A stretch of DNA of 64,000 nucleotides from Pelagibius sp. Alg239-R121 (GTDB lineage: Bacteria; Pseudomonadota; Alphaproteobacteria; Kiloniellales; Kiloniellaceae). Location of the stretch: contig NZ_CAMZOF010000010.1 in assembly GCF_947331435.1 (NCBI RefSeq), positions 1-64,000 of the forward strand. Reading direction: 5' to 3'. The notes beneath the pieces were generated by a model, which saw only the letters and a program-made list of their open reading frames with translations, did not search any database and had not been told where the DNA came from. A program made the translations under genes and the position numbers. Below are positions 1 to 7,249 of this stretch, one piece after another (within the stretch, counting starts at the first letter, position 1; every line of letters starts with the position of its first letter).

Positions 1-110
1 ATGCGCGAACCAGAGGCCAGCTTACCGACCGAGGACGAAGCCATAGCTGTGTTGTTGTTCAGAAAACGTGTGGCCGTGTTGGCGGCCGTATTCGTAGCAA
101 CTACAGGCAT
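1..110 (-). CDS. fliC: Flagellin, N-terminal part (cut by window edge)
   Basis: This is the first 36 codons of a flagellin, the filament subunit exported by the flagellar type III system. The visible peptide begins MPVVATNTAANTATRFLNNN and is identical to the start of the next flagellin (540-1376). The rest of the gene lies left of the window. The first 190 bases match 1267-1456 with about two differences, so coding start and 5' leader were copied together. A sigma-54 promoter lies at 239-253. The ATG at 110 is preceded by AAGGA at a suitable distance. Confidence 0.9.
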   Translation of the reverse strand, partial: MPVVATNTAANTATRFLNNNTAMASSSVGKLASGSR

Positions 111-190
111 GTTAAAAAAATCCTTCTACTTGAAGTACGCAACCCCTCCTTCCTGGAGAGGTTCAAAAGAGACCGCCTACTTGGCCATCC
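1..190. repeat. Duplicated flagellin start and leader
   Basis: This block is a near-identical direct copy of 1267-1456. I count two mismatches, both in the leader. It covers the first 36 codons of the flagellin, the ribosome binding site and about 80 bases of 5' leader. Similarity ends abruptly just before the sigma-54 promoters, which differ between the two copies. Confidence 0.9.
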
Positions 191-238
191 CAGTGCCTTG
201 AATCCATACAGCGGACACATGGCACCGGAAAGTTACAC

Positions 239-253
239 GCAAATTCAGTGCCA
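239..253 (-). promoter_or_regulatory. Sigma-54 promoter of left-edge flagellin
   Basis: On the minus strand the sequence reads TGGCAC-TGAAT-TTGC, an exact match to the -24/-12 consensus with the correct five-base spacer. It lies about 130 bases before the ATG at 110, giving a leader of roughly 115 bases. Flagellin control by sigma-54 is usual in Caulobacter-type alphaproteobacteria. Confidence 0.85.
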
Positions 254-376
254 TTTTTTCTGAATTTAAAATTTTAAAAAAACTATCTTTTCCAATGATT
301 TACCCAACAGTATCAGCGGGACTAGGCAGTATTTACCCAGGCGCACTAAGAAAAATCTGCCCCGTGCTCCCAAAGT

Positions 377-396
377 CGGCAAATTTTTCCCTGCCG
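377..396. promoter_or_regulatory. Candidate FlbD-type upstream activator site
   Basis: Inverted half-sites CGGCA and TGCCG are separated by ten bases, about 125 bases upstream of the sigma-54 promoter at 239-253. Comparable CGGCA elements occur at a similar distance from every sigma-54 promoter in the window. That suggests an enhancer for the activator FlbD, which is encoded at 34316-35701. The match to FlbD is inferred from position and recurrence. Confidence 0.55.
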
Positions 397-488
397 ATAG
401 GCTCAAACCATAAACTGCAAGGCGGTGACTGAAGGTCAGGTTTCCATCTGGGTCAGCGTGAAAACGAAATTGAGCACCCGGAATCAGA

Positions 489-517
489 AAGGGCGGCGTG
501 AGACGCACGCCGCCCTT
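489..517 (-). terminator. Rho-independent terminator of flagellin 540-1376
   Basis: A perfect 12-bp stem (AAGGGCGGCGTG / CACGCCGCCCTT) with a five-base loop lies 23 bases after the flagellin stop. The stem ends in T residues followed by a short T-rich stretch in the minus-strand direction. Confidence 0.8.
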
Positions 518-539
518 CCCTAAAAAGTGTCTACTAAGC

Positions 540-1376
540 CTACTGAAGAACTCGCAGGAGCGACTGCGGGATCTGGTTTGCCTGAGACAAGGCCGAGACT
601 GAGGCTTGGACCAACACCTGCGACGACACCAGTTTGGCTTGTTCAGCCGCGAGGTCGACGTCGGAGATAGCCGATTCAGCGGCCTGGATGTTCTCGGTAG
701 AGGTCGCAATCTGCTGACCGCGGAACTCAAAACGCGAAATGAACGCACCAGCGTTCGCCCGTGCTTCCGAGATCACGTCAATGGCCGTATCAACCTGACC
801 CATTGCCGTGGTCGCATTGGCAGCCGTCGAAACAGATGCCGTCAGAGTCATGGTTGCCGCGGTAAAGTTCGTCACAGTCGCAGACAGTGACTGAAAGCCG
901 ACCGTAATAAGGTCGGTAGCATCGGTACCCACGAAGAAAGAAGTCGTTCCCGTTCCGGTACCGTCCAACAGGGAATCACCGTTAAAGCGGGTCGTCGCCG
1001 CAATACCGTTGATTTCGTTGATCAGCTCCTGATACTCAGCATCGATGAAAGCACGTTCGTTATCGGTCGGAACACCGGACAGCGAGGCCGCCGCCAGGGC
1101 TTTCATCCGCTGCAGAACGTCGCCGACACGTGCCAGGCCGCCGTCGGCAACCTGAACCATCGAAGCACCCTGGGAAGCGTTGATCGAGGCCTGCTGAAGA
1201 GCAACAACGTCGGAGTTCAGACGTGAGGCAATCGCCAGACCGGCAGCATCGTCAGAAGCCCGCACAATGCGCGAACCAGAGGCCAGCTTACCGACCGAGG
1301 ACGAAGCCATAGCTGTGTTGTTGTTCAGAAAACGTGTGGCCGTGTTGGCGGCCGTATTCGTAGCAACTACAGGCAT
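540..1376 (-). CDS. fliC: Flagellin
   Basis: This 278-aa flagellin forms the filament after export. The conserved N-terminal D0/D1 segment runs from residue 1 to about 140, with LASGSRIVRASDDAAGLAI near residues 31-49. The C-terminal D1/D0 segment runs from about 195 to 278 and ends in SLLRVLQ. The central part is very short, so there are no D2/D3 domains and the size is typical of alphaproteobacterial flagellins. The ATG at 1376 has AAGGA nine bases upstream. The gene has its own sigma-54 promoter and terminator, so it is probably monocistronic. It is more diverged from the two downstream flagellins than they are from each other. Confidence 0.96.
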   Translation of the reverse strand: MPVVATNTAANTATRFLNNNTAMASSSVGKLASGSRIVRASDDAAGLAIASRLNSDVVALQQASINASQGASMVQVADGGLARVGDVLQRMKALAAASLSGVPTDNERAFIDAEYQELINEINGIAATTRFNGDSLLDGTGTGTTSFFVGTDATDLITVGFQSLSATVTNFTAATMTLTASVSTAANATTAMGQVDTAIDVISEARANAGAFISRFEFRGQQIATSTENIQAAESAISDVDLAAEQAKLVSSQVLVQASVSALSQANQIPQSLLRVLQ

Positions 1377-1506
1377 GTTAAAAAAATCCTTCTACTTGAA
1401 GTTCGTAACCCCTCCTTCCTGGAGAGGTTCAAAAGAGACCGCCTACTTGGCCATCCCCGGCCCGAATCCAATCATCCTGAACAGACTCTGGGCCTCTCAC
1501 TAAGAA

Positions 1507-1521
1507 GCAACAAACATACCA
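1507..1521 (-). promoter_or_regulatory. Sigma-54 promoter of flagellin 540-1376
   Basis: The minus strand reads TGGTAT-GTTTG-TTGC. The invariant GG and GC dinucleotides are present with exact spacing, and two of six bases in the -24 box differ from TGGCAC. It lies about 130 bases upstream of the ATG, like the other flagellin promoters. Confidence 0.7.
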
Positions 1522-1597
1522 AGGCACTCAAAGCTCTATAACCAATTGATAACGCACATATTAAGCAAATTTTTATACATCAAAACGCGGCATCAAA

Positions 1598-1666
1598 CGG
1601 CAAAATTTTCCCGTTTTACCCGGCAAAAACTGCCGCGCGCAGGCACAAAGGGCAAATATTTCCCTG
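1598..1666. promoter_or_regulatory. Cluster of three FlbD-type upstream elements
   Basis: Three related elements are packed together: CGGCAAAATTTTCCCG (1598-1613), the inverted repeat CGGCAAAAACTGCCG (1621-1635) and GGGCAAATATTTCCCTG (1650-1666). They lie about 80-145 bases upstream of the sigma-54 promoter, a normal enhancer distance. Near-identical sequences precede the other flagellins and the fliS operon. Binding by FlbD is inferred. Confidence 0.6.
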
Positions 1667-1794
1667 TCTGCCAAGCACGATCACTATGGTTCCCTACCCG
1701 CCAATTCTTCGGCGAGAACCAATCCCCTGGAAAGAAAGAGCGGGATGCGCAGTCACGTCCCACTCACAGTGACAGTAACGTTAAGGACCTTCGA

Positions 1795-2634
1795 TTACTG
1801 AAGGAGCTGCAGCAAGGTCTGCGGTAACTGGTTCGCCTGGGAGAGCGCCGAGACCGACGCCTGTACAAGCACCTGGGAGGACACCAGTTTGCTCTGCTCT
1901 TCGGCCAGATCGACGTCCATGATCGCGGAACGTGCCGCAGCGACATTCTCGAGCGCGGTCGAGATCTGCTGCTCACGGAATTCAAAGCGTGACAGGATCG
2001 CACCCACGTTGGCACGTGCTTCGGAGATCACATCGATCGCCGAGTCGACCTGGCCCATCGCTGAAGTCGCATCGACGGTGGTCGCAACGCTGGAGAGGAG
2101 ACCGAGAGCAGTCGCGCCGAATGTGGTTCCCGCGGTACCGCCGGCCAATGAAGTAAAATCAACGGAAATGAGATCGGCCGGATCTGTGCCGACGAAGTAA
2201 CTTTGCTGTGTCGCCGTGCCGTCCAGCAGGGAATCACCGTTAAAGCGGGTCGTCGCCGCCATACCGTCGATTTCCGCAAGCAGGCTCTGGAACTCCGCGT
2301 CGATGAAGGCGCGCTCCGTATCGGTGGGAACACCGGACAGGGACTGTGCCGCCAGCGCCTTCAATCTCTGCAGAACATCTGCAATACGGGCGAGACCACC
2401 GTCGGCGACCGACATGATCGAGCCGCCCTGCGAGGCGTTGATGGCGGACTGCCGCAGTACGGTCACGTCGGAGGTGAGCCGCGTGCCGATCGCCAGACCG
2501 GCGGCGTCATCCGACGCCTTCACGATCCGCGAGCCACTCGCCAGCTTCGATACCGAGCTGGTGGACTGGGCGTTATTGTAATTTAGAAACCTTAGGGCCG
2601 AATTTGCTGCGGTATTTGTCGTTACTGTCGGCAT
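1795..2634 (-). CDS. fliC: Flagellin
   Basis: A 279-aa flagellin beginning MPTVTTNTAANSALRFLNYN. The N-terminal conserved block is residues 1-150 and the C-terminal block about 200-279. Residues 154-200 are the only part that differs strongly from the flagellin at 3152-3982; elsewhere the two proteins are almost identical. AAGGAG precedes the ATG at 2634. The promoter is a consensus sigma-54 site at 2752-2766. The pattern of near-identical ends and a divergent centre suggests recent duplication or gene conversion, with the filament's exposed surface free to vary. Confidence 0.96.
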   Translation of the reverse strand: MPTVTTNTAANSALRFLNYNNAQSTSSVSKLASGSRIVKASDDAAGLAIGTRLTSDVTVLRQSAINASQGGSIMSVADGGLARIADVLQRLKALAAQSLSGVPTDTERAFIDAEFQSLLAEIDGMAATTRFNGDSLLDGTATQQSYFVGTDPADLISVDFTSLAGGTAGTTFGATALGLLSSVATTVDATSAMGQVDSAIDVISEARANVGAILSRFEFREQQISTALENVAAARSAIMDVDLAEEQSKLVSSQVLVQASVSALSQANQLPQTLLQLLQ

Positions 2635-2790
2635 TCCGCATCTCCTTAGTTCTTCTGCTCGCTTCAGAGCGTTTATCTATGACCGCATGCCGGAGCGTCT
2701 GGTCTTCCTGACTCAATGGCACGGCATGGAAATTCCGTCACAAGCAATTGAGCAAACTACGTGCCAAATTTTATCTATTCTTTTTTCTCT
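2635..2790. repeat. Duplicated flagellin leader and promoter
   Basis: This segment, covering the ribosome binding site, leader and sigma-54 promoter, is almost base-for-base identical to 3983-4138; I found one difference in the first 150 bases. The copy continues into the coding sequences of the two flagellins, so the whole transcription unit was duplicated or homogenised. Confidence 0.9.
2752..2766 (-). promoter_or_regulatory. Sigma-54 promoter of flagellin 1795-2634
   Basis: The minus strand reads TGGCAC-GTAGT-TTGC followed by T, an exact -24/-12 consensus. Transcription should start near 2740, leaving a leader of about 105 bases. Confidence 0.9.
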
Positions 2791-2883
2791 TTTGTTTTCT
2801 GATAGTTATAGTGTTTTTCTCACGGTTTTCTCTCTGATTTCCAGGTACGGATCCACCTTGTTCCGAGCAAAAAATTCCACCCC

Positions 2884-2903
2884 CCGGCAAAGACTGCTGC
2901 CGG
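2884..2903. promoter_or_regulatory. Candidate FlbD-type upstream activator site
   Basis: The inverted repeat CCGGCA-N8-TGCCGG lies about 120 bases upstream of the sigma-54 promoter at 2752-2766. The left half, CGGCAAAGACTG, is the same as in the site at 4234-4248. Confidence 0.6.
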
Positions 2904-3029
2904 CGGGACAGATTTACCCAGTGGGAGTCTCAAGCACGAAAAGAAGACGCAGGTTGGCTGGAGCGGAACCACTGTTCTGGTTTCGGTCACAGCCCGAATT
3001 AGGGAGGAATTTTCGATCCGGACAAGCGG

Positions 3030-3080
3030 CTGGAGTCTGACCGTTTTTCACTGAGCTAATGAAAAACGGTCACGCTCCAG
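3030..3080. terminator. Long hairpin downstream of flagellin 3152-3982
   Basis: CTGGAG, then GACCGTTTTTCA, pair with TGAAAAACGGTC and CTCCAG across a nine-base loop. The two stems of 6 and 12 bp are separated by a symmetric three-base internal loop. It lies about 70 bases past the stop of the flagellin and between two transcription units. It has no following T-run, but the stem carries T5, so it may act as a terminator or a 3' stabilising structure. Confidence 0.5.
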
Positions 3081-3151
3081 AACGGCTTTGACGCTAAGAG
3101 TGTCTCGGCGTCACACACCGCTCATAGTGACAGTAACATTAGGGGCTCTGA

Positions 3152-3982
3152 TTACTGAAGGAGCTGTAGTAGAGCCTGCGGTAGCTGGTTCGCCTGGGAG
3201 AGCGCCGAAACTGACGCCTGCACAAGGACCTGAGAGGACACCAGCTTGCTCTGTTCCTCGGCCAGATCTACGTCCATGATCGCAGAACGTGCCGCAGCGA
3301 CGTTCTCGAGCGCGGTCGAGATCTGCTGCTCACGGAACTCAAAGCGCGACAGGATCGCACCCACGTTGGCCCGAGCTTCGGAGATCAGATCGATCGACAA
3401 GTCGACCGCCGTCATGGCAGAGGTAGCAAGGACAGTCGTCGATACGCTTTCACCGGCGAGCGAGATACCGCCAGTGGTATAGTTGGCCGCACCGAATCCC
3501 GTGAAATCAACGGCAATCACATCAGCCGGATCTGTACCGACGAAATAGCTTTGCTGTGTCGTCGTGCCGTCCAGCAGGGAATCACCGTTAAAGCGGGTCG
3601 TCGCCGCCATGCCGTCGATTTCCGCAAGCAGGCTCTGGAACTCTGCATCGATAAAGGCGCGCTCCGTATCTGTGGGAACACCGGACAGGGACTGTGCCGC
3701 CAGTGCCTTCAGCCTTTGCAGAACGTCTGCAATACGGGCGAGACCACCATCGGCGACCGACATGATCGAGCCGCCCTGCGAGGCGTTGATCGCGGACTGC
3801 CGCAGCACCGTCACGTCAGAGTTGAGCCGCGTGCCGATCGCAAGACCGGCAGCGTCGTCCGACGCCTTCACGATCCGCGAGCCACTCGCCAGCTTCGATA
3901 CCGAGCTGGTGGACTGGGCATTGTTGTAATTTAGAAACCTTAGGGCCGAATTTGCTGCGGTATTTGTCGTTACTGTCGGCAT
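3152..3982 (-). CDS. fliC: Flagellin
   Basis: A 276-aa flagellin, closely paralogous to 1795-2634. The two share almost all of residues 1-153 and the C-terminal block from SEARANVGAILSRFEFREQQ onward, and differ in the roughly 45-residue centre. AAGGAG precedes the ATG at 3982, and a perfect sigma-54 promoter lies at 4100-4114. As the last member of the array it borders the sugar-modification genes, whose products may act on the filament (inference). Confidence 0.96.
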   Translation of the reverse strand: MPTVTTNTAANSALRFLNYNNAQSTSSVSKLASGSRIVKASDDAAGLAIGTRLNSDVTVLRQSAINASQGGSIMSVADGGLARIADVLQRLKALAAQSLSGVPTDTERAFIDAEFQSLLAEIDGMAATTRFNGDSLLDGTTTQQSYFVGTDPADVIAVDFTGFGAANYTTGGISLAGESVSTTVLATSAMTAVDLSIDLISEARANVGAILSRFEFREQQISTALENVAAARSAIMDVDLAEEQSKLVSSQVLVQASVSALSQANQLPQALLQLLQ

Positions 3983-4099
3983 TCCGCATCTCCTTAGTTC
4001 ATCTGCTCGCTTCAGAGCGTTTATCTATGACCGCATGCCGGAGCGTCTGGTCTTCCTGACTCAATGGCACGGCATGGAAATTCCGTCACAAGCAATTGA

Positions 4100-4114
4100 G
4101 CAAACTACGTGCCA
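4100..4114 (-). promoter_or_regulatory. Sigma-54 promoter of flagellin 3152-3982
   Basis: The minus strand reads TGGCAC-GTAGT-TTGC, identical to the promoter at 2752-2766 and part of the same duplicated block. Confidence 0.9.
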
Positions 4115-4233
4115 AATTTTATCTATTCTATTTTTTATTTTAATATCAATATCTTACTTATCGTTTTTTCGAAATGCCGACACCGAAACGACGAAACGCT
4201 GTTGCCGCTTTCTCAGCAAAAACTTCCATCACC

Positions 4234-4248
4234 CGGCAAAGACTGCCG
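4234..4248. promoter_or_regulatory. Candidate FlbD-type upstream activator site
   Basis: CGGCAAAGACTGCCG is an inverted repeat (CGGCA-N5-TGCCG) about 120 bases upstream of the sigma-54 promoter. It differs at one spacer base from the site at 1621-1635. Confidence 0.65.
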
Positions 4249-4340
4249 CCGTGTGGACAGATCTTCCCGGTAATCAATGGAGACGTCTCGAAGGTCTGAA
4301 AGCACGGAGCGCCTAAGATCGAACTTCTTTAGCAAACGGC

Positions 4341-5519
4341 TCATTCCAGGCACTCGGCGAGCGCAGCCCGGACCCGAAGAATTTCGTCTCGTGTCATGCC
4401 AACGTAGAATGGCAGGCCGATAACGGAGTCGACCAAGCCTTCGGTCACTGGAAGGTCGCTCTGCGGATAACTGGAAAATGCCGGTGCTGCATGGCAACCG
4501 TCGCCCCACCATCGACGCGCCTGGATGCCACGTTGATCAAGTTCAAATATCAGGGATGTTGCTCTGGCACGGCGGATCGAGAAGTTGATTGTTGCGGACA
4601 CCCAGTCTTCGCACCCGCCTGGTTGCGGCTGTAAAGCGGGCAAATCGGCCAAGGCATCCAGATAAGCATCCCGAACCTCCAGGAAGCGCTGTCGTGTCGC
4701 AGACCAGCTGTCCAGCCCCGCTAACCCGACAGCAGCGCTGTATTCGCTGAATTTGCCGTTGATTCCTGGCAGCAGCGCGGATCGGCCGGCAGCCTTACGC
4801 TCTAAAGACATGGGAAAGCCGAAGTTTGAGAGGCTGTGAACCTCGGAAATCAGTGCCTTATTGGTAGATAGAACAGCGCCGCCCTCGCCAACCCCAAAGA
4901 CCTTGGTCCCGTGCAGACTAAGAATAACCGGCGCCTGCCCCACCTCGGCACCGTCAAAGCTGGCGGCACCGTCGATCACCACCGGGATTGACGTTTCGAG
5001 AGACAATTCGTCCCAGGCACTCACCGCGACCGGACGCCCAAAGACCGAAACGGGCATAATGGCCGCAACCCGCCCGGGGGCACTCTTTAGATAATCTTTC
5101 GCCCGGCCAGGCTCCAAGGCCCAGGTCAAAGGATCGACATCAACGAACCAAGGCACGAGACCGGCAGCAAGCACTGCAGAGGCAGAGGCGGTAAAGGTGA
5201 AGGCCGGAAGCATGCAAAGATCGCCGGGCAGAGGCGCCAGGGCTTTTAACGCCAATATCAGACCGACCGTGCCGTTTGAGACGGCGGCAACACAGCCGGT
5301 ATCGTCCGTGAAGTGGGCGGACAGGCGATCCTCGAAACGGCAAGCCAGCGGACCAAAGTTGGAATACCAGTGATTGGCATCGATTTCCGACAGATAGGGG
5401 AAAATCTCCTCTGCCGCCGGCAGACGCGGCCGCATGACGGGAACAGGAGCAACCGCCGTATCGTTCGCGGCAGGCGTGGGGCGGCTGTTGAAGCTGCGTT
5501 CGTTTAGAATCTGCGACAA
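4341..5519 (-). CDS. DegT/DnrJ/EryC1-family sugar aminotransferase
   Basis: A 392-aa PLP-dependent enzyme that would transfer an amino group to a keto-sugar nucleotide. The family's substrate-binding start is seen at IDANHWYSNFGPL (residues 46-58). The PLP-stacking region includes the aspartate in VVIDGAAS (D183), and the Schiff-base lysine is K206 in SLHGTKVFGVGEGG. Length is normal for the family. It is divergent from rmlA (153 bases apart), which points to a dTDP-4-keto-6-deoxyglucose-derived substrate. Whether it acts at C3 or C4 cannot be told from sequence. Confidence 0.88.
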   Translation of the reverse strand: MSQILNERSFNSRPTPAANDTAVAPVPVMRPRLPAAEEIFPYLSEIDANHWYSNFGPLACRFEDRLSAHFTDDTGCVAAVSNGTVGLILALKALAPLPGDLCMLPAFTFTASASAVLAAGLVPWFVDVDPLTWALEPGRAKDYLKSAPGRVAAIMPVSVFGRPVAVSAWDELSLETSIPVVIDGAASFDGAEVGQAPVILSLHGTKVFGVGEGGAVLSTNKALISEVHSLSNFGFPMSLERKAAGRSALLPGINGKFSEYSAAVGLAGLDSWSATRQRFLEVRDAYLDALADLPALQPQPGGCEDWVSATINFSIRRARATSLIFELDQRGIQARRWWGDGCHAAPAFSSYPQSDLPVTEGLVDSVIGLPFYVGMTRDEILRVRAALAECLE

Positions 5520-5672
5520 GTGAATCTCACGGCTGGCTGTTCATCCCGCAACGAAGAGACTGAATTTCCTCGTCTTTAAGACAGTATTAAGCAGTAACGT
5601 TAATAATTGTACACGACGAAAAACAACGGTTTGTTAACGCGTTCAGGCAAACAGCGGCGATCATGAGCAGAC

Positions 5673-6569
5673 ATGACAGAGATCGATAAAACCAACCGCA
5701 AGGGGATCGTTCTTGCCGGGGGCTCAGGCACGCGGCTGCATCCGTTGACCGTTTCCGTCAGCAAGCAGTTGTTGCCTGTCTACGACAAACCGATGATCTA
5801 CTATCCGATTTCCAACCTCATGCTCGCCGGGATCAATGAGGTGCTGATCATCACCGCCCCGGATCAGGAGCATTTGTTCCGCAACCTGCTTGGCGACGGC
5901 ACTCAGCTCGGCATGCAGTTCGACTACGCAGTACAGGAAAAGCCGGAAGGCGTACCGGAAGCCTTCGTGATCGGCGCGGACTTTATCGGTGACGATCCGG
6001 TCACGCTCATCCTGGGCGACAATATCTTCTATGGGCAGGGACTGGTGCAGCAGTTGCGCCACGCCGTCCGCTCGGACCGGGGCGCCACAATCTTCGCTTA
6101 CATCGTCAGCGACCCGCAACGCTACGGTGTCGTGACCTTCGATGATACCGGCAAACCCGTTGAGATAGCCGAGAAACCTAAACGTCCGCGTTCCGACTAT
6201 GCAGTGACGGGGTTGTACTTTTTCGACAACGACGTGGTGGAGATCGCGCAAAGCCTCAAGCCCTCCAAGCGCGGTGAAACAGAAATCATCGACGTGGTGC
6301 GCGCCTATATGACGCGGGGTGACCTATCAGTCGAACGCATGGGCCGCGGCATCGCCTGGCTTGACGTCGGAACCCATCAGGCCCTCGCCGAAGCCGCCGC
6401 CTACGTACAGGCGGTCGACCATCGCCAGGGCTTTAAGATTGCCTGTATCGAAGAAATCGCCTGGCGCCAGCAATGGATTGACGATGCACAGCTAAAGTCG
6501 CTTTCGGCCCACTACGGCAATTCGCCTTACGGCGAGTATCTCGCCGGCCTGTTGGAGAGCCGCCTGTGA
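5673..6569 (+). CDS. rmlA: Glucose-1-phosphate thymidylyltransferase RmlA
   Basis: A 298-aa nucleotidyltransferase that makes dTDP-glucose from dTTP and glucose-1-phosphate, the entry step for dTDP-deoxysugars. The nucleotide-binding signature LAGGSGTRLHPLT is at residues 14-26, and GDNIFYGQGL and the C-terminal IACIEEIAWRQQWID helix are typical of short-form RmlA. It overlaps the next gene by GTGA, so the two are translationally coupled. Its partner rmlB is about 36 kb away at 41557; rmlC and rmlD are not in the window, so the product is probably not dTDP-rhamnose made here. Confidence 0.96.
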   Translation: MTEIDKTNRKGIVLAGGSGTRLHPLTVSVSKQLLPVYDKPMIYYPISNLMLAGINEVLIITAPDQEHLFRNLLGDGTQLGMQFDYAVQEKPEGVPEAFVIGADFIGDDPVTLILGDNIFYGQGLVQQLRHAVRSDRGATIFAYIVSDPQRYGVVTFDDTGKPVEIAEKPKRPRSDYAVTGLYFFDNDVVEIAQSLKPSKRGETEIIDVVRAYMTRGDLSVERMGRGIAWLDVGTHQALAEAAAYVQAVDHRQGFKIACIEEIAWRQQWIDDAQLKSLSAHYGNSPYGEYLAGLLESRL

Positions 6570-7249
6570 CCAAAGCGCGCCCAAACGGCGTTAAGGACAC
6601 CGGAGTGAACGGCACGGCGCGCTACCGGCAGCTCGTTGATCACTACGAAAGCTGTTTCCTCGAACATGGTCCGACAGCCCTTGGAGTTGACTGGCCCGAT
6701 GAAGGGGATCTGGCTGTTCGCTTCGATGTGATGACCGATCTCATTCGTCCCACCGGAAAGAGTATCAAGCTGCTGGACCTGGGCTGCGGCCCTGGCTTGC
6801 TGCTCGATCACCTTGCGGTCAATCCATTAACAGTGCCGATCGATTATCTGGGCATCGATCTGTCGGGAAAGATGATCTCCGCCGCAAGGCAGCGGCATGC
6901 CGACCGAAGTTTTGAGGTCCGGGATCTTCTGACCGATCCACTGGCCGAACAGTCGGTGGACTACGTGATCATGAACGGGCTGCTGACCGAAAAGCGTGAG
7001 CTCTCCCAGGGTGAAATGGTGACCTTTGCAAGAGAGATCATCGCCGCCGCCTATCGGGCCGCAAGAATAGGCATCGCCTTCAATGTCATGTCGACCCAGG
7101 TCGACTGGATGCGTGACGACCTGTTCCACTGGGCCTGCGACGATGTCCTCGAATTCGTGACCGGAGATCTCAGCCGGCATGCGGTTATCCGCGCCGATTA
7201 CGGCCTCTACGAATACACCACCTACCTCTACAGAACGGCAAACAGATGA
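6566..7249 (+). CDS. Class I SAM-dependent methyltransferase
   Basis: A 227-aa protein with the SAM-binding motif I LLDLGCGPG at residues 69-77 and an acidic motif II in YLGIDLSGKM. The substrate-side half is not recognised. It starts at a GTG that overlaps the rmlA stop and ends with ATGA overlapping the next gene, so it is the middle of a tightly coupled three-gene operon. The context suggests methylation of a sugar, or of a sugar-bearing intermediate, in the envelope or on flagellin. The substrate is unknown. Confidence 0.8.
   Translation: MTKARPNGVKDTGVNGTARYRQLVDHYESCFLEHGPTALGVDWPDEGDLAVRFDVMTDLIRPTGKSIKLLDLGCGPGLLLDHLAVNPLTVPIDYLGIDLSGKMISAARQRHADRSFEVRDLLTDPLAEQSVDYVIMNGLLTEKRELSQGEMVTFAREIIAAAYRAARIGIAFNVMSTQVDWMRDDLFHWACDDVLEFVTGDLSRHAVIRADYGLYEYTTYLYRTANR

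Larger units (their letters stand above)
111..539. other. Intergenic region between flagellins 1 and 2
   Basis: There is no gene here. The region holds the leader and sigma-54 promoter of the left-edge flagellin (239-253), its likely upstream activator element (377-396) and the terminator of the 540-1376 flagellin (489-517). The rest is AT-rich spacer. Confidence 0.7.
1377..1794. other. Intergenic region between flagellins 2 and 3
   Basis: There is no gene here. The region contains the leader (a near copy of bases 111-190), the sigma-54 promoter at 1507-1521 and a cluster of CGGCA-type elements at 1598-1666. I saw no convincing terminator for the flagellin that ends at 1795. Confidence 0.65.
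3983..4340. other. Intergenic region upstream of the last flagellin
   Basis: There is no gene here. It contains the duplicated leader (3983-4138), the sigma-54 promoter (4100-4114) and the upstream element (4234-4248). The remaining 90 bases up to the aminotransferase stop show nothing clear. Confidence 0.65.

Noticed and set aside
606-3934. Long frames antisense to the flagellins, some over 120 codons
   Set aside because: They lie exactly over conserved flagellin codons and show no ribosome binding site or family signature. High GC bias of the flagellin third positions explains them.
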